A DNA stretch of 64,000 bases, taken from Rhizobium sp. ACO-34A (GTDB lineage Bacteria > Pseudomonadota > Alphaproteobacteria > Rhizobiales > Rhizobiaceae). Below are positions 56,347 through 64,000 of the stretch, piece by piece. A program made the translations under genes and the position numbers. The first letter of the stretch is position 1; each line of letters begins with the position of its first letter. The notes beneath the pieces were generated by a model, which was not told the DNA's origin, ran no database searches, and saw only the letters and a list, made by a program, of their open reading frames with translations. Location: assembly GCA_002600635.1 (NCBI GenBank), contig CP021372.1:1-64000 (forward strand), written 5' to 3'.

Positions 56347-57083
56347 ACGCTCCCGTTCGCGAAGTCGCACCACACGTTCCCGCTGACGTCCTTCTGGAGG
56401 TCGCGGGCCTTCATGCCTGGTACGGCAAGAGCCATATCCTGCATGGGGTCGCTCTCAGCGTCGGGCGCGGCGAAATCGTCAGCCTTCTCGGCCGTAACGG
56501 CGCGGGCCGGTCGACGCTTCTGAAGGCGATCATGGGTGCGGTCGACATGCGTGGCGACGTGCGTCTCGCCGGCCGGCAGCTCGCCGGCATGAAACCTCAT
56601 CAGGTGGCGCGGGCCGGACTGGGCTATGTGCCGGAAAGCCGCGATGTCTTCGCTGATCTCACCGTGCGCGAAAACCTGCAGCTCGGCCTGAAGGCGAAAG
56701 GCGAGGGCCGCTGGAGCATGGAAGATATCTTCGGGCTCTTTCCGGTCCTCAGGACCCGCGCGGACACCCGCGCCGGCGTGCTCTCCGGCGGTGAACAGCA
56801 GATGCTCACGATCTGCCGTACCCTGATCGGCGACCCTGATCTCATCATGATCGACGAACCGACAGAAGGTCTTGCGCCGAAAATGGTGATGGCGGTTGGG
56901 GAATTGCTGCGCCGGATCGCCGAACGCGGCGTTTCCATTCTGCTCGTGGAGCAGAAGCTGGTGATCGCCATGGAGGTCAGCCATCGGCTCTATGTCATGG
57001 GCCATGGCGAAATCGCGTTCGAGGGAACGCCGCAATCCCTGCTGGACAATCCGGAAGTCCGTGCCGAATGGCTGGAGGTTTGA
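56343..57083 (+). CDS. LIV-type ABC ATPase (LivF family) with Arg in Walker A
   Basis: 246 residues. Walker A reads GRNGAGRST, with Arg (codon CGG, 56508-56510, residue 56) where lysine normally contacts the ATP phosphates. The rest is orthodox: LSGGEQQMLTICRTLIG, Walker B LIMIDEPTEGLAP and LVEQKLVIA. I recall similar Arg variants in some rhizobial LivF proteins, so it may still bind ATP. With LivG it powers the importer. Confidence 0.92.
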   Translation: MNAPVREVAPHVPADVLLEVAGLHAWYGKSHILHGVALSVGRGEIVSLLGRNGAGRSTLLKAIMGAVDMRGDVRLAGRQLAGMKPHQVARAGLGYVPESRDVFADLTVRENLQLGLKAKGEGRWSMEDIFGLFPVLRTRADTRAGVLSGGEQQMLTICRTLIGDPDLIMIDEPTEGLAPKMVMAVGELLRRIAERGVSILLVEQKLVIAMEVSHRLYVMGHGEIAFEGTPQSLLDNPEVRAEWLEV

Positions 57084-57087
57084 CGAA

Positions 57088-57861
57088 ATGACAAAACAAC
57101 GTCCCGTAGCCGTCGTCACCGGCGGTCGCCAGGGTCTGGGGCGCGCGATCGCGCTGGAACTCGCCCGTCGTGAATTCGACGTCGCCGTTCTCGACCTTGT
57201 CGAAGACGAGAAAGCCGAGGGCCTGAAGGCGGATCTGGCCGCGCTCGGTGCCCGTGCCCATTTCGGCGTGATGGATCTTGCTGCGATCGAGACCCATGAG
57301 GGCGCCCTCGACGGCGTTGAGGCAAACCTCGGTCCGATCGATGCGCTGATCAACAATGCCGGTATTGCATCGCGGCCATTGACCGACATTCTCGACATCT
57401 CCGCGGAGGCATTCGACCGCAATCTCGGCATCAACCTGCGCGGCAGCTTCTTTCTGACCCAGGCAGTCGCGCGGCGGATGCTCACCCGGACGGTGGAGAC
57501 ATATCGGTCCATCACCTTCATCACCTCGATTGCCGCTTCGCATGCGTCGCCGGATCGCAGTCCTTACTGCGTGTCCAAGGCTGGTCTCTCCATGACTGCG
57601 TGCCTCTTCGCTGATCGGCTCGGCGGAAATGGTATTGCCGTGCATGAAGTCCGTCCCGGCTTCATCCGCACTGAAATGACCGGCTCTGCGCCAACCGGAA
57701 AGATCGACGCCTATATCGAGAACGGAACCGTTCCCATGCGCCGGTGGGGGCAATCCGGTGATATCGGCGCGGTCGTCTCGGCCCTTGCGGCCGGGGCTCT
57801 GCCCTATGTGACCGGCCAGCCGATCTACGTTGACGGAGGGTTTCACATCCCGACCGCCTGA
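57088..57861 (+). CDS. SDR-family oxidoreductase
   Basis: 257 residues: cofactor motif TGGRQGLG (about 11-18), NNAGIAS near 87, catalytic Ser in ITSIAASHAS, YCVSK, and PGFIRTEMTG. An acidic residue at the end of the second strand (LDLVED) suggests NAD rather than NADP. A FabG-like ketone/alcohol dehydrogenase. It starts 4 bases after LivF, so it is translated with the importer. Confidence 0.91.
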   Translation: MTKQRPVAVVTGGRQGLGRAIALELARREFDVAVLDLVEDEKAEGLKADLAALGARAHFGVMDLAAIETHEGALDGVEANLGPIDALINNAGIASRPLTDILDISAEAFDRNLGINLRGSFFLTQAVARRMLTRTVETYRSITFITSIAASHASPDRSPYCVSKAGLSMTACLFADRLGGNGIAVHEVRPGFIRTEMTGSAPTGKIDAYIENGTVPMRRWGQSGDIGAVVSALAAGALPYVTGQPIYVDGGFHIPTA

Positions 57862-57985
57862 TCCGTCGCAAAGGCCTGCCTGAAGGGGCAGGCGAGACAA
57901 ACCGAACCGACATCATGAGCGCATCCGCAACGCGGATGCGAACGGAGGTGCTTTGCCTCCGATCCGCAATCGAAAGGAGACCCAA

Positions 57986-58828
57986 GTGCTTGATCGACCC
58001 AAACCGCAGGAAAAGGAAGTCGTCGTTGGCGGCGTCACCGTGCGTTACCGTGTGGACGGACCTGAGAACGGCCGCTTGCCGCTGGTGATGGTGCATGGCA
58101 CTGCCGGCAGCATCGACGGCCATTACGGCTACCTGTTTCCCATGATGGCCTATCGCCAGCGTGTCATCGCGCTGGAATTTGCCGAACCTGAGGGCGAGAC
58201 GCTGGAGCTCGACCAACTCGTCGCACAGGTGCAGGCTGTCATCGACGCCGAACGCCCGGGCAAGCCCGTCGCCCTGATGGGCTATTCGCTTGGCGCCGTG
58301 GTTGCTGCCGCGACAGCGGCCCTCCTTGGAAAGCGCATCGAGAACCTGATCCTGATCGCCGGCTGGCAGAAGACGGATACCCATCAGCTCTTCCGAAACA
58401 AAGTCTGGAAGGCGCTACGCAACGACGGCTCCGCATCGTTGACGGAATACATGACCTTCTGCGCCTTCTCGCCAGCCTTCATGAATATCAGGACGGTGGA
58501 CGACATGGCGGCAGCCGCGGGCATGCTGAACGTCACCCCCTTCGTCGAAAAGCAGATGGATCTCAACACGCGCATCGATATCGCCGCCGCGGTCGAGACC
58601 ATCACCGCGAGAACGCTGGTGATCGGCTGCACCTCCGACATGATGGTGCCAAAGCACCATTCGAAGGCGTTGTTCGGCTCCATTCCGGACGCCCGGTATA
58701 CGGAAGTGCCGTCGGGTCATGCGGTGGTGCATGAGCGGCCTGCCGAGCTTTTCTATCACATCGACAATTTCACCCGTCTGCCCGGCACCCATCCGGCCGG
58801 CACGATCATTCCTGCCCAGAAGCCTTGA
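57986..58828 (+). CDS. Alpha/beta-hydrolase (probable esterase/lactonase)
   Basis: 280 residues, started at GTG 57986 with AAGGAG six bases upstream. HGTAGSIDGH is the oxyanion motif, the nucleophile elbow is GYSLGA (Ser near 101), the catalytic His is in GHAVVHERP near the end, and an Asp is expected in CTSDMMVPKHH. A soluble carboxyl-ester hydrolase. Directly before the Baeyer-Villiger monooxygenase, it could hydrolyse the ester or lactone that enzyme makes. Confidence 0.9.
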   Translation: MLDRPKPQEKEVVVGGVTVRYRVDGPENGRLPLVMVHGTAGSIDGHYGYLFPMMAYRQRVIALEFAEPEGETLELDQLVAQVQAVIDAERPGKPVALMGYSLGAVVAAATAALLGKRIENLILIAGWQKTDTHQLFRNKVWKALRNDGSASLTEYMTFCAFSPAFMNIRTVDDMAAAAGMLNVTPFVEKQMDLNTRIDIAAAVETITARTLVIGCTSDMMVPKHHSKALFGSIPDARYTEVPSGHAVVHERPAELFYHIDNFTRLPGTHPAGTIIPAQKP

Positions 58829-58838
58829 GGAGGCGAAC

Positions 58839-60317
58839 ATGACCACTCACACGAGCATTCTCATCATCGGTGCTGGGTTCGCCGGGCTTGGCATGGGCAT
58901 CCAGCTGCGCCGGGCGGGCCGAGAGGATTTCCTGATCATCGAGCGCGCCTCGGATGTCGGCGGCACCTGGCGCGACAACCATTATCCCGGTGTCGCCTGC
59001 GACGTGCCATCCCACCTTTATTCCTTCAGCTACCTCACCAATCCCAACTGGAGCCGTGTCTTCTCTCCCGGTGGCGAAATTCTCGACTACATGCGCGGTT
59101 GCGCGAAAGACGAAGGGCTGCTGCCGAAGATCCATTTCGAAACGGATATGCTCGAGTGCCGCTGGGATGCGGGCGCCGGACAGTGGGTGGTGAATACCTC
59201 GAAAGGTGTCTACACCGCGCCGATCCTGATTACCGGGACGGGACATCTGGCCGACAGCCGCTTGCCGGATGTCCAGGGCCTCGACAGCTTCACGGGTGCG
59301 TCCTTCCACTCCGCCGGGTGGGATCATTCCATCGATCTCAAGGGCAAGCGTATCGGGGTCGTGGGATCCGGCGCATCCGCGATCCAGGTCGTGCCGGAAA
59401 TGCAGAAACTGGCTTCCGAACTCGTGGTGTTCCAGCGTTCGGCCCCCTACATGATCCCGCGCGCCGACCGGGCCTATACGGAAGGTGAAAAGCGCCTGTT
59501 CCAGCGCGATCCGGAAACGGTCGATGCCCTGCGTTCGGAAATCTTCTGGGGCGGTGAATTCAACTTCGCCCAGCGTCGCAACATCCCGCGCTACCTGAAC
59601 GAAGCGAAGAAGATGGCGCTCGGACATCTCGATACGCAGGTTGCCGATCCGACGCTCAAGGCCAAGCTGACGCCGGACTATGAGATCGGCTGCAAGCGAC
59701 TGCTGATTTCCAACACCTATTATCCGGCGCTTTGCGCGGAAAACACGGTTCTGGAAGCTTCCGCGCTCGCCCGCGTCGAAGGTTCGAAGGCATATGGTGC
59801 AAGCGGCGAGGCCTATGATCTCGACGTGCTGATCTTTGCGACCGGCTTCGAGGCGGTTCGCCCCCCCTTCGCCAAGCGCATTTTCGGCACGGAAGGTATC
59901 AGCCTCGACGACCATTGGGACAAGGGGATGCAGGCGCATGACTCCATCGCCGTGCACGGCTATCCCAACCTCTTCATCATCAACGGTCCGAACACAGGCC
60001 TTGGCCATAATTCCATCGTCTACATCATCGAGGCGCAGGTCGATTACATCCTCGGCGCTCTCGACCATGCCGAGACCCGTGGCATCGCCGTGATGGAAGC
60101 CCGCAAGGATGCCGAGGATGCCTATATGGACCGCCTACACGAGCGTTCGCAGGGAACGGTCTGGCTCGCTGGCGGTTGCAAGAGCTGGTACGTAGACGAC
60201 CGGTCCGGTCGCCTTACGCTTGTCTGGCCGGACTTCGCGCATTCCTTCCGCGACGAAAACGGCACGTTCCATCCCGGCGACTACGTCACGCAGCCCGAGC
60301 GCATCGCCGCCGAATAA
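58839..60317 (+). CDS. Baeyer-Villiger flavin monooxygenase (type I)
   Basis: 492 residues. FAD motif GAGFAGLG (about 12-19), the Baeyer-Villiger fingerprint FxGxxxHxxxW/D at 151-162 (FTGASFHSAGWD), the NADPH motif GSGASA near 175 and ATGF near 335. Such enzymes insert oxygen next to a carbonyl, turning ketones to esters or cyclic ketones to lactones. GAGGAGG ribosome site. The operon's dehydrogenases and hydrolases supply the steps before and after. Confidence 0.94.
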   Translation: MTTHTSILIIGAGFAGLGMGIQLRRAGREDFLIIERASDVGGTWRDNHYPGVACDVPSHLYSFSYLTNPNWSRVFSPGGEILDYMRGCAKDEGLLPKIHFETDMLECRWDAGAGQWVVNTSKGVYTAPILITGTGHLADSRLPDVQGLDSFTGASFHSAGWDHSIDLKGKRIGVVGSGASAIQVVPEMQKLASELVVFQRSAPYMIPRADRAYTEGEKRLFQRDPETVDALRSEIFWGGEFNFAQRRNIPRYLNEAKKMALGHLDTQVADPTLKAKLTPDYEIGCKRLLISNTYYPALCAENTVLEASALARVEGSKAYGASGEAYDLDVLIFATGFEAVRPPFAKRIFGTEGISLDDHWDKGMQAHDSIAVHGYPNLFIINGPNTGLGHNSIVYIIEAQVDYILGALDHAETRGIAVMEARKDAEDAYMDRLHERSQGTVWLAGGCKSWYVDDRSGRLTLVWPDFAHSFRDENGTFHPGDYVTQPERIAAE

Positions 60318-60327
60318 GGAGACCTCC

Positions 60328-61107
60328 ATGTTGAATGGCAAGACTATCATCGTCACGGGTGCTGCTTCCGGCATCGGGGCGGAAACCGCGCGGCAGATCA
60401 AGGCCGCCGGTGGTCGTGTGATTGCTCTCGACCGCAACGAGCCTGCCTTCCCTGTCGATGCCTTTCACAAGATCGACCTGACAGACGAGGCTGCCGTCGA
60501 TGGTGCGATAGCCGCGTTGCGTCCGCTCAAGGCCGACGGGCTCGCCAACATTGCCGGCGTGCCGCCGACCGCATCGCCGCAGGTAGTGTTGACCGTCAAT
60601 CTGGTTGCGTTAAAGAGGCTGACGCTCGGTCTCGTCGACAGCCTTGCGGACAGAGCCTCGATCGTCAATCTGGCGTCGCTGGCCGGTCTTGGCTGGGAAG
60701 GTAATGTCGCCGCCATCAAGGCGGCGTCGGGGCTCACCCATGCCGGTGTGGCAGGCTTCTGCGCCGAGCATGCGATCACGGCGGAGAACAGCTATTTCTT
60801 TACGAAGCAGGCGCTCGTGGCCTGGACCCATGAACACCGCTGGACATGGCGGGAACGTGGCATCCGCATCAATGCGGTCAGTCCCGGTCCCGTCGAAACG
60901 CCGATCTTGGTCGATTTCCTCGAGACGCTCGGCGAGCGGGCGGAAGAGGACATGCGCATCATGGATCGGCCAGGTACGCCACTGGACATAGCTCCCGTCG
61001 TCGTATTCCTGTTGTCGGAGGGATCGCGCTGGATCCGCGGCGCGAATATTCCCGTCGATGGTGGCATGCGGGCGCATATCGATGCGACGACCGCCGGCCT
61101 GTCCTGA
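60328..61107 (+). CDS. SDR-family oxidoreductase (3-alpha-HSD/coniferyl-alcohol type)
   Basis: 259 residues of the subgroup typified by Comamonas 3-alpha-hydroxysteroid dehydrogenase: cofactor motif TGAASGIG (10-17), ANIAGVPPT in place of NNAG, VNLASLAG, a long insert before the catalytic YFFTK, and NAVSPGPVETPIL. Likely NAD-dependent oxidation of a cyclic or bulky secondary alcohol. 10 bases after the monooxygenase gene, with GGAGACCTCC upstream. Confidence 0.91.
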   Translation: MLNGKTIIVTGAASGIGAETARQIKAAGGRVIALDRNEPAFPVDAFHKIDLTDEAAVDGAIAALRPLKADGLANIAGVPPTASPQVVLTVNLVALKRLTLGLVDSLADRASIVNLASLAGLGWEGNVAAIKAASGLTHAGVAGFCAEHAITAENSYFFTKQALVAWTHEHRWTWRERGIRINAVSPGPVETPILVDFLETLGERAEEDMRIMDRPGTPLDIAPVVVFLLSEGSRWIRGANIPVDGGMRAHIDATTAGLS

Positions 61108-61132
61108 GAACGAAGCGAGGAGACGAATAACG

Positions 61133-62578
61133 ATGACCCTGCAATTGCTGATCGGCGGGAAGGACCACGCCGCTTCTGGCGACCGAGCCTATGAACGCCA
61201 TGATCCCGTAACAGGCAAGGTTGCCTCTGTAGCTGCTGCGGCGACACCTGCCGATGCACTCGCCGCTGTGAATGCTGCGGCAAAGGCCTTTGCCGTCTGG
61301 TCTGCCAAGGGCCCCGAGGCTCGCCGTTCCGTGCTGATGAAGGCGGGGGAGATCATGGAACACCGTGCCGGCGATTTCATCTCGGCGATGGTCGAGGAGA
61401 CAGGCGCGACGAAGACCTGGGCCGGCTTCAACGTCCATCTGGCCGCCGGTATCCTGCTTGAGGCCGGCGCCATGACCACCCAGATCGGCGGCGAAGTCAT
61501 CCCTTCCAACAAGCCCGGCACGCTGGCGATGTCGGTCGCCCGCCCGCGCGGCGTCTGCCTCGGTATCGCGCCGTGGAACGCGCCGGTCATTCTCGGCACG
61601 CGAGCAGTCGCGATGCCGCTCGCCTGCGGTAATACTGTGGTGCTCAAGGCATCGGAAATGTGCCCTCGCACCCATCGGCTGATCGGTGAGTGCCTGGTGG
61701 AAGCCGGATTGCCGGAAGGGGCGATCAACGTCATCAGCAATGCGCCGGAGGATGCGGCCGAGGTGGTGAAAGCTCTCGTAGAGGCTCCCGCCGTTCGTCA
61801 CGTCAACTTCACCGGCTCGACGGCTGTCGGCCGCATCATCGGTCGATTGGCCGGTGAGAATCTCAAGCCGGTATTGCTGGAACTCGGCGGCAAGGCTCCG
61901 TTCGTCGTTCTGGACAGCGCGGACATCGACGGAGCGGTGAATGCAGCGATCTTCGGCGCCTTCATGAACCAGGGTCAGATCTGCATGTCGACGGAGCGGA
62001 TCATCGTGGTCGAGGCGGTTGCCGATGACTTTGTCAGCCGCCTGGCCAAGCGCGCCTATGTCCTGCCCTATGGCGATCCACGCGGCGATGTCGTGCTGGG
62101 TTCGCTGGTCAACCCGAGTGCTGCTGAAAAAATGGATGGCCTGATTGCCGATGCCGTCTCCAAGGGTGCCAAGGTCGTCGCGGGCGGCGTGCGTCACGGT
62201 GCCGTCCATTCGGCGACGCTTCTCGATGGTGTGACATCCGAGATGCGCATCTATTCCGAGGAATCCTTCGGTCCGGTGAAGTCGATCATCCGCGTCAAGG
62301 ATGCGGAAGAGGCCATTCGCGTCGCCAACGACACCGAATACGGTTTGTCCTCGGCAGTCTTTGCCCAGGATATCCGGCAGGCGCTCGACGTTGCCAACAA
62401 GCTCCAGAGCGGCATCTGCCATATCAACGGTCCGACCGTTGCGGACGAGCCACAAATGCCGTTCGGCGGTGTCAAGGCCAGCGGCTATGGCCGGTTCGGA
62501 GGAAAGGCCGCAATCGCCGAATTCACCGACCTCCGCTGGATCACCATAGAAGACGCCGGTCAGCACTATCCGTTCTGA
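61133..62578 (+). CDS. NAD(P)-dependent aldehyde dehydrogenase
   Basis: 481 residues, full-length class. Motifs: GIAPWNAPVILGTRA, FTGSTAVGR, catalytic Glu in LELGGKAP (about E250), catalytic Cys in GQICMSTERI (about C284) and the PFGGVKASGYG end. It groups by eye with vanillin/salicylaldehyde dehydrogenases. It would oxidise the aldehyde formed from the alcohol half of a cleaved ester or from an omega-hydroxy acid. Last gene of the operon; a terminator follows. Confidence 0.94.
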   Translation: MTLQLLIGGKDHAASGDRAYERHDPVTGKVASVAAAATPADALAAVNAAAKAFAVWSAKGPEARRSVLMKAGEIMEHRAGDFISAMVEETGATKTWAGFNVHLAAGILLEAGAMTTQIGGEVIPSNKPGTLAMSVARPRGVCLGIAPWNAPVILGTRAVAMPLACGNTVVLKASEMCPRTHRLIGECLVEAGLPEGAINVISNAPEDAAEVVKALVEAPAVRHVNFTGSTAVGRIIGRLAGENLKPVLLELGGKAPFVVLDSADIDGAVNAAIFGAFMNQGQICMSTERIIVVEAVADDFVSRLAKRAYVLPYGDPRGDVVLGSLVNPSAAEKMDGLIADAVSKGAKVVAGGVRHGAVHSATLLDGVTSEMRIYSEESFGPVKSIIRVKDAEEAIRVANDTEYGLSSAVFAQDIRQALDVANKLQSGICHINGPTVADEPQMPFGGVKASGYGRFGGKAAIAEFTDLRWITIEDAGQHYPF

Positions 62579-62583
62579 AAGAC

Positions 62584-62612
62584 ACATCGGGGCGAGAAAA
62601 TCGCCCCGATGT
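62584..62612 (+). terminator. Terminator at the end of the catabolic operon
   Basis: 12-bp perfect stem, ACATCGGGGCGA (62584-62595) with 62601-62612, and a GAAAA loop, 5 bases after the aldehyde dehydrogenase stop. No long T tract. Confidence 0.7.
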
Positions 62613-62764
62613 CTTGGAGTCCTGACCGTTCGGCTTCATGCAATCCATTCGTCGATGACATATGTGAGTGGGGGACGGGACGGCTTAATCTTTGTCAGGC
62701 CCACCTCGCAGATAACGGTCGCTGTATGGTCGTCTCCGCACACCGGAGAGTGCATGCGGCGGAG

Positions 62765-63475
62765 CTATTCGAACGCAATGTTCGAGTCGTCGGCAATAAT
62801 GGACAATCGTGGCTTCAAACCGTCGGCCAACAAGGCGAAACACTGCTTCAGGTAGGTCCGTCTATCCTTGCCGCCTGGCCATTGCGGGGTCTGCGAGGTC
62901 TTGAGTGACGAGGCTCCGAAAACGACGTCCATGATCATGGCCGCTGCCAGCGCTGTATCGTTTATGCTTACCCGACCGACCGAGTTCTGCCGATCAAGCC
63001 ATTCCTGAAGCAGGGTGATTGATTGCTCCGGGCCTTGTGCCTTGAGGATTGGCACCAGCTCGGGAAATTGATGGCTCTCCACCAGGAACATGGCCATCAG
63101 CGCGTCGCGTTTTCGGCCCGCCTCGTCGTCAAGATCGATCCGGAATATTTGCCCCAACGCCGTTTCCAGCGGAATGTCTGCATAGTCGCCCGGCAGCGCG
63201 AGCATGGTTTGCCGATGGTTGGCGACGACTGCGGCGAACAGATCGGTCTTGCCGGGAAAGAAACGATAGATGGAGGCCAGCGAAACGTGAGCGGCGGCGG
63301 CTATCTCCCCCATCGTCGTCTTGCCGTAGCCACGTTCGAGAAAGAGCAAGGCGGCTACGTCGACAATCGCGGTCCGTTGCTGCGTGTCTGCGACCACTTT
63401 CGGGCGGCCCCGGGGGCGACGCTCATCTGACGATTTCTCCTTCGGTTGGCCTGCGGCCCGATCGGACGTGGACAT
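62765..63475 (-). CDS. TetR-family regulator
   Basis: 236 residues with a basic 30-residue N-terminal tail (RRPRGRPKVV). Helix-turn-helix at about 45-75 (TTMGEIAAAAHVSLASIYRFFPGKTDLF), then an all-helical ligand domain. Divergent from an AcrA-like efflux gene over 126 bases that contain a palindrome on the -10 element, so it should repress that efflux system and perhaps itself. Confidence 0.92.
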   Translation of the reverse strand: MSTSDRAAGQPKEKSSDERRPRGRPKVVADTQQRTAIVDVAALLFLERGYGKTTMGEIAAAAHVSLASIYRFFPGKTDLFAAVVANHRQTMLALPGDYADIPLETALGQIFRIDLDDEAGRKRDALMAMFLVESHQFPELVPILKAQGPEQSITLLQEWLDRQNSVGRVSINDTALAAAMIMDVVFGASSLKTSQTPQWPGGKDRRTYLKQCFALLADGLKPRLSIIADDSNIAFE

Positions 63476-63491
63476 GATGCTTGCCTCACAT

Positions 63492-63519
63492 TTGACGACT
63501 TTGATATTATGGATAATAT
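63492..63519 (+). promoter_or_regulatory. Promoter of the efflux gene with overlapping TetR operator
   Basis: TTGACG (63492-63497), 16 bases, then TAATAT (63514-63519) gives a good sigma-70-type promoter. The palindrome ATATTAT-GG-ATAATAT (63504-63519) covers the -10 box, the classic arrangement for TetR-family repression. Confidence 0.6.
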
Positions 63520-63601
63520 TGATTACTGTAAATGCCTGTGGGGATCTGGGTTTGAGAATGGCTCAGCAACAGTCCGGTCGAAGTGAAGGACACGAATTTC
63601 G

Positions 63602-64000
63602 ATGAAAACATTAAAAAGCCTGCGCCTTGTCTGGATTCCGCTGTTGGTGGCCGCATGTAGTCCTTCGGAGGATACGAAGCCAGTGACATCTGCGGTGGAG
63701 GTCGGATACGTCACGGCAAAATCCGAGGCTGTCCCTTATTCCATCGAGCTACGCGGTCGTGTGGTGGCGTTGGCGACCGCAGAAGTTCGTCCGCAGGTGG
63801 ACGGTATCGTCCGCAAAATTGCGTTCACGGAGGGCCGGGAGGTCAAGGCCGGCGACGTCCTTTATGAAATCGACGACCGGAAGTTCAAGGCGGCTGTCGC
63901 GGCCGCTGAGGCCGCGTTGAAAAAGGCTGAAGCCGCGACGGCAAGTGCGCGGACGACGTATGACCGGAACAAATCCCTGGCCGAAACGAAGGCCGTCAGC
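63602..64000 (+). CDS. RND efflux periplasmic adaptor (AcrA/MexA-like), partial
   Basis: The first 133 codons are in the window and the frame is still open at the edge. N-terminal lipoprotein signal with lipobox LVAAC (Cys 19), then the AcrA-type start VRPQVDGIVRKIAFTEGREVKAGDVLYEID (trimmed: the lipoyl motif around GDVLYEID) and the beginning of the coiled-coil hairpin (AAEAALKKAEAA). It anchors to the inner membrane and couples an RND pump to TolC; the pump gene should lie beyond the window. Regulated by the divergent TetR protein (inference). Confidence 0.9.
   Translation, partial: MKTLKSLRLVWIPLLVAACSPSEDTKPVTSAVEVGYVTAKSEAVPYSIELRGRVVALATAEVRPQVDGIVRKIAFTEGREVKAGDVLYEIDDRKFKAAVAAAEAALKKAEAATASARTTYDRNKSLAETKAVS

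Overview
The window looks like chromosome or large replicon DNA of an alphaproteobacterium of the order Hyphomicrobiales, most likely Rhizobiaceae (Rhizobium/Agrobacterium/Shinella/Ensifer group). This is an inference from the high G+C coding style, the PrsDE-type secretion genes, the closely dgdA/dgdR-like pair, the many ABC importers for unusual nutrients, and three RIME-like intergenic palindromic elements. No rRNA, tRNA, CRISPR array or intact transposon was seen.

Layout. (1) 585-11046: a type I secretion pair (membrane fusion protein plus ABC exporter), a LysR regulator and, divergently, a 2075-residue RTX protein with an N-terminal metallophosphoesterase domain, LamG/PKD-like modules and 38-39 calcium-binding nonapeptides. 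(2) 11100-16434: a gene-poor stretch, a MYG1-family hydrolase, a scar in which an SDR gene and a class II aldolase gene have both lost their 5' halves, then dgdR/dgdA (2,2-dialkylglycine decarboxylase). (3) 16611-29363: the assimilatory nitrate/nitrite cluster on the minus strand: nasT, nasS, the nitrate ABC importer, nirB, nirD, nitrate reductase and cysG. The nrtA leader carries a sigma-54 promoter, an NtrC-like site, an ANTAR-type hairpin and a terminator, the expected hardware for NasT antitermination. (4) 29973-39149: sulfatase, carbohydrate-type ABC importer, LysR, a second sulfatase and its own formylglycine-generating enzyme. (5) 39726-48846: an organosulfur-type cluster with two DszC/SfnB-like flavin oxidoreductases, an NtaA/DmoA-type monooxygenase and a BMP-family (nucleoside-type) ABC importer whose binding protein carries an in-frame amber codon. 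(6) 49044-62578: an IclR regulator with four GTCC-N7-GGAC palindromes, then a long operon with a complete LIV-type importer, an SMP-30 lactonase, three SDRs, an alpha/beta hydrolase, a Baeyer-Villiger monooxygenase and an aldehyde dehydrogenase. (7) 62765-64000: a TetR regulator divergent from an AcrA-type lipoprotein cut by the window end.

How the parts fit. The window reads as a string of scavenging modules. Region 1 probably releases phosphate outside the cell. Region 3 supplies nitrogen from nitrate. Regions 4 and 5 import and desulfurise sulfate esters and C-S compounds. Region 6 is a self-contained import and oxidation route in which a ketone would be turned into an ester or lactone, hydrolysed and oxidised to an acid. 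The strongest undescribed candidates are the Baeyer-Villiger/LIV operon under IclR control and the BMP importer embedded among sulfur monooxygenases; their substrates cannot be read from sequence.
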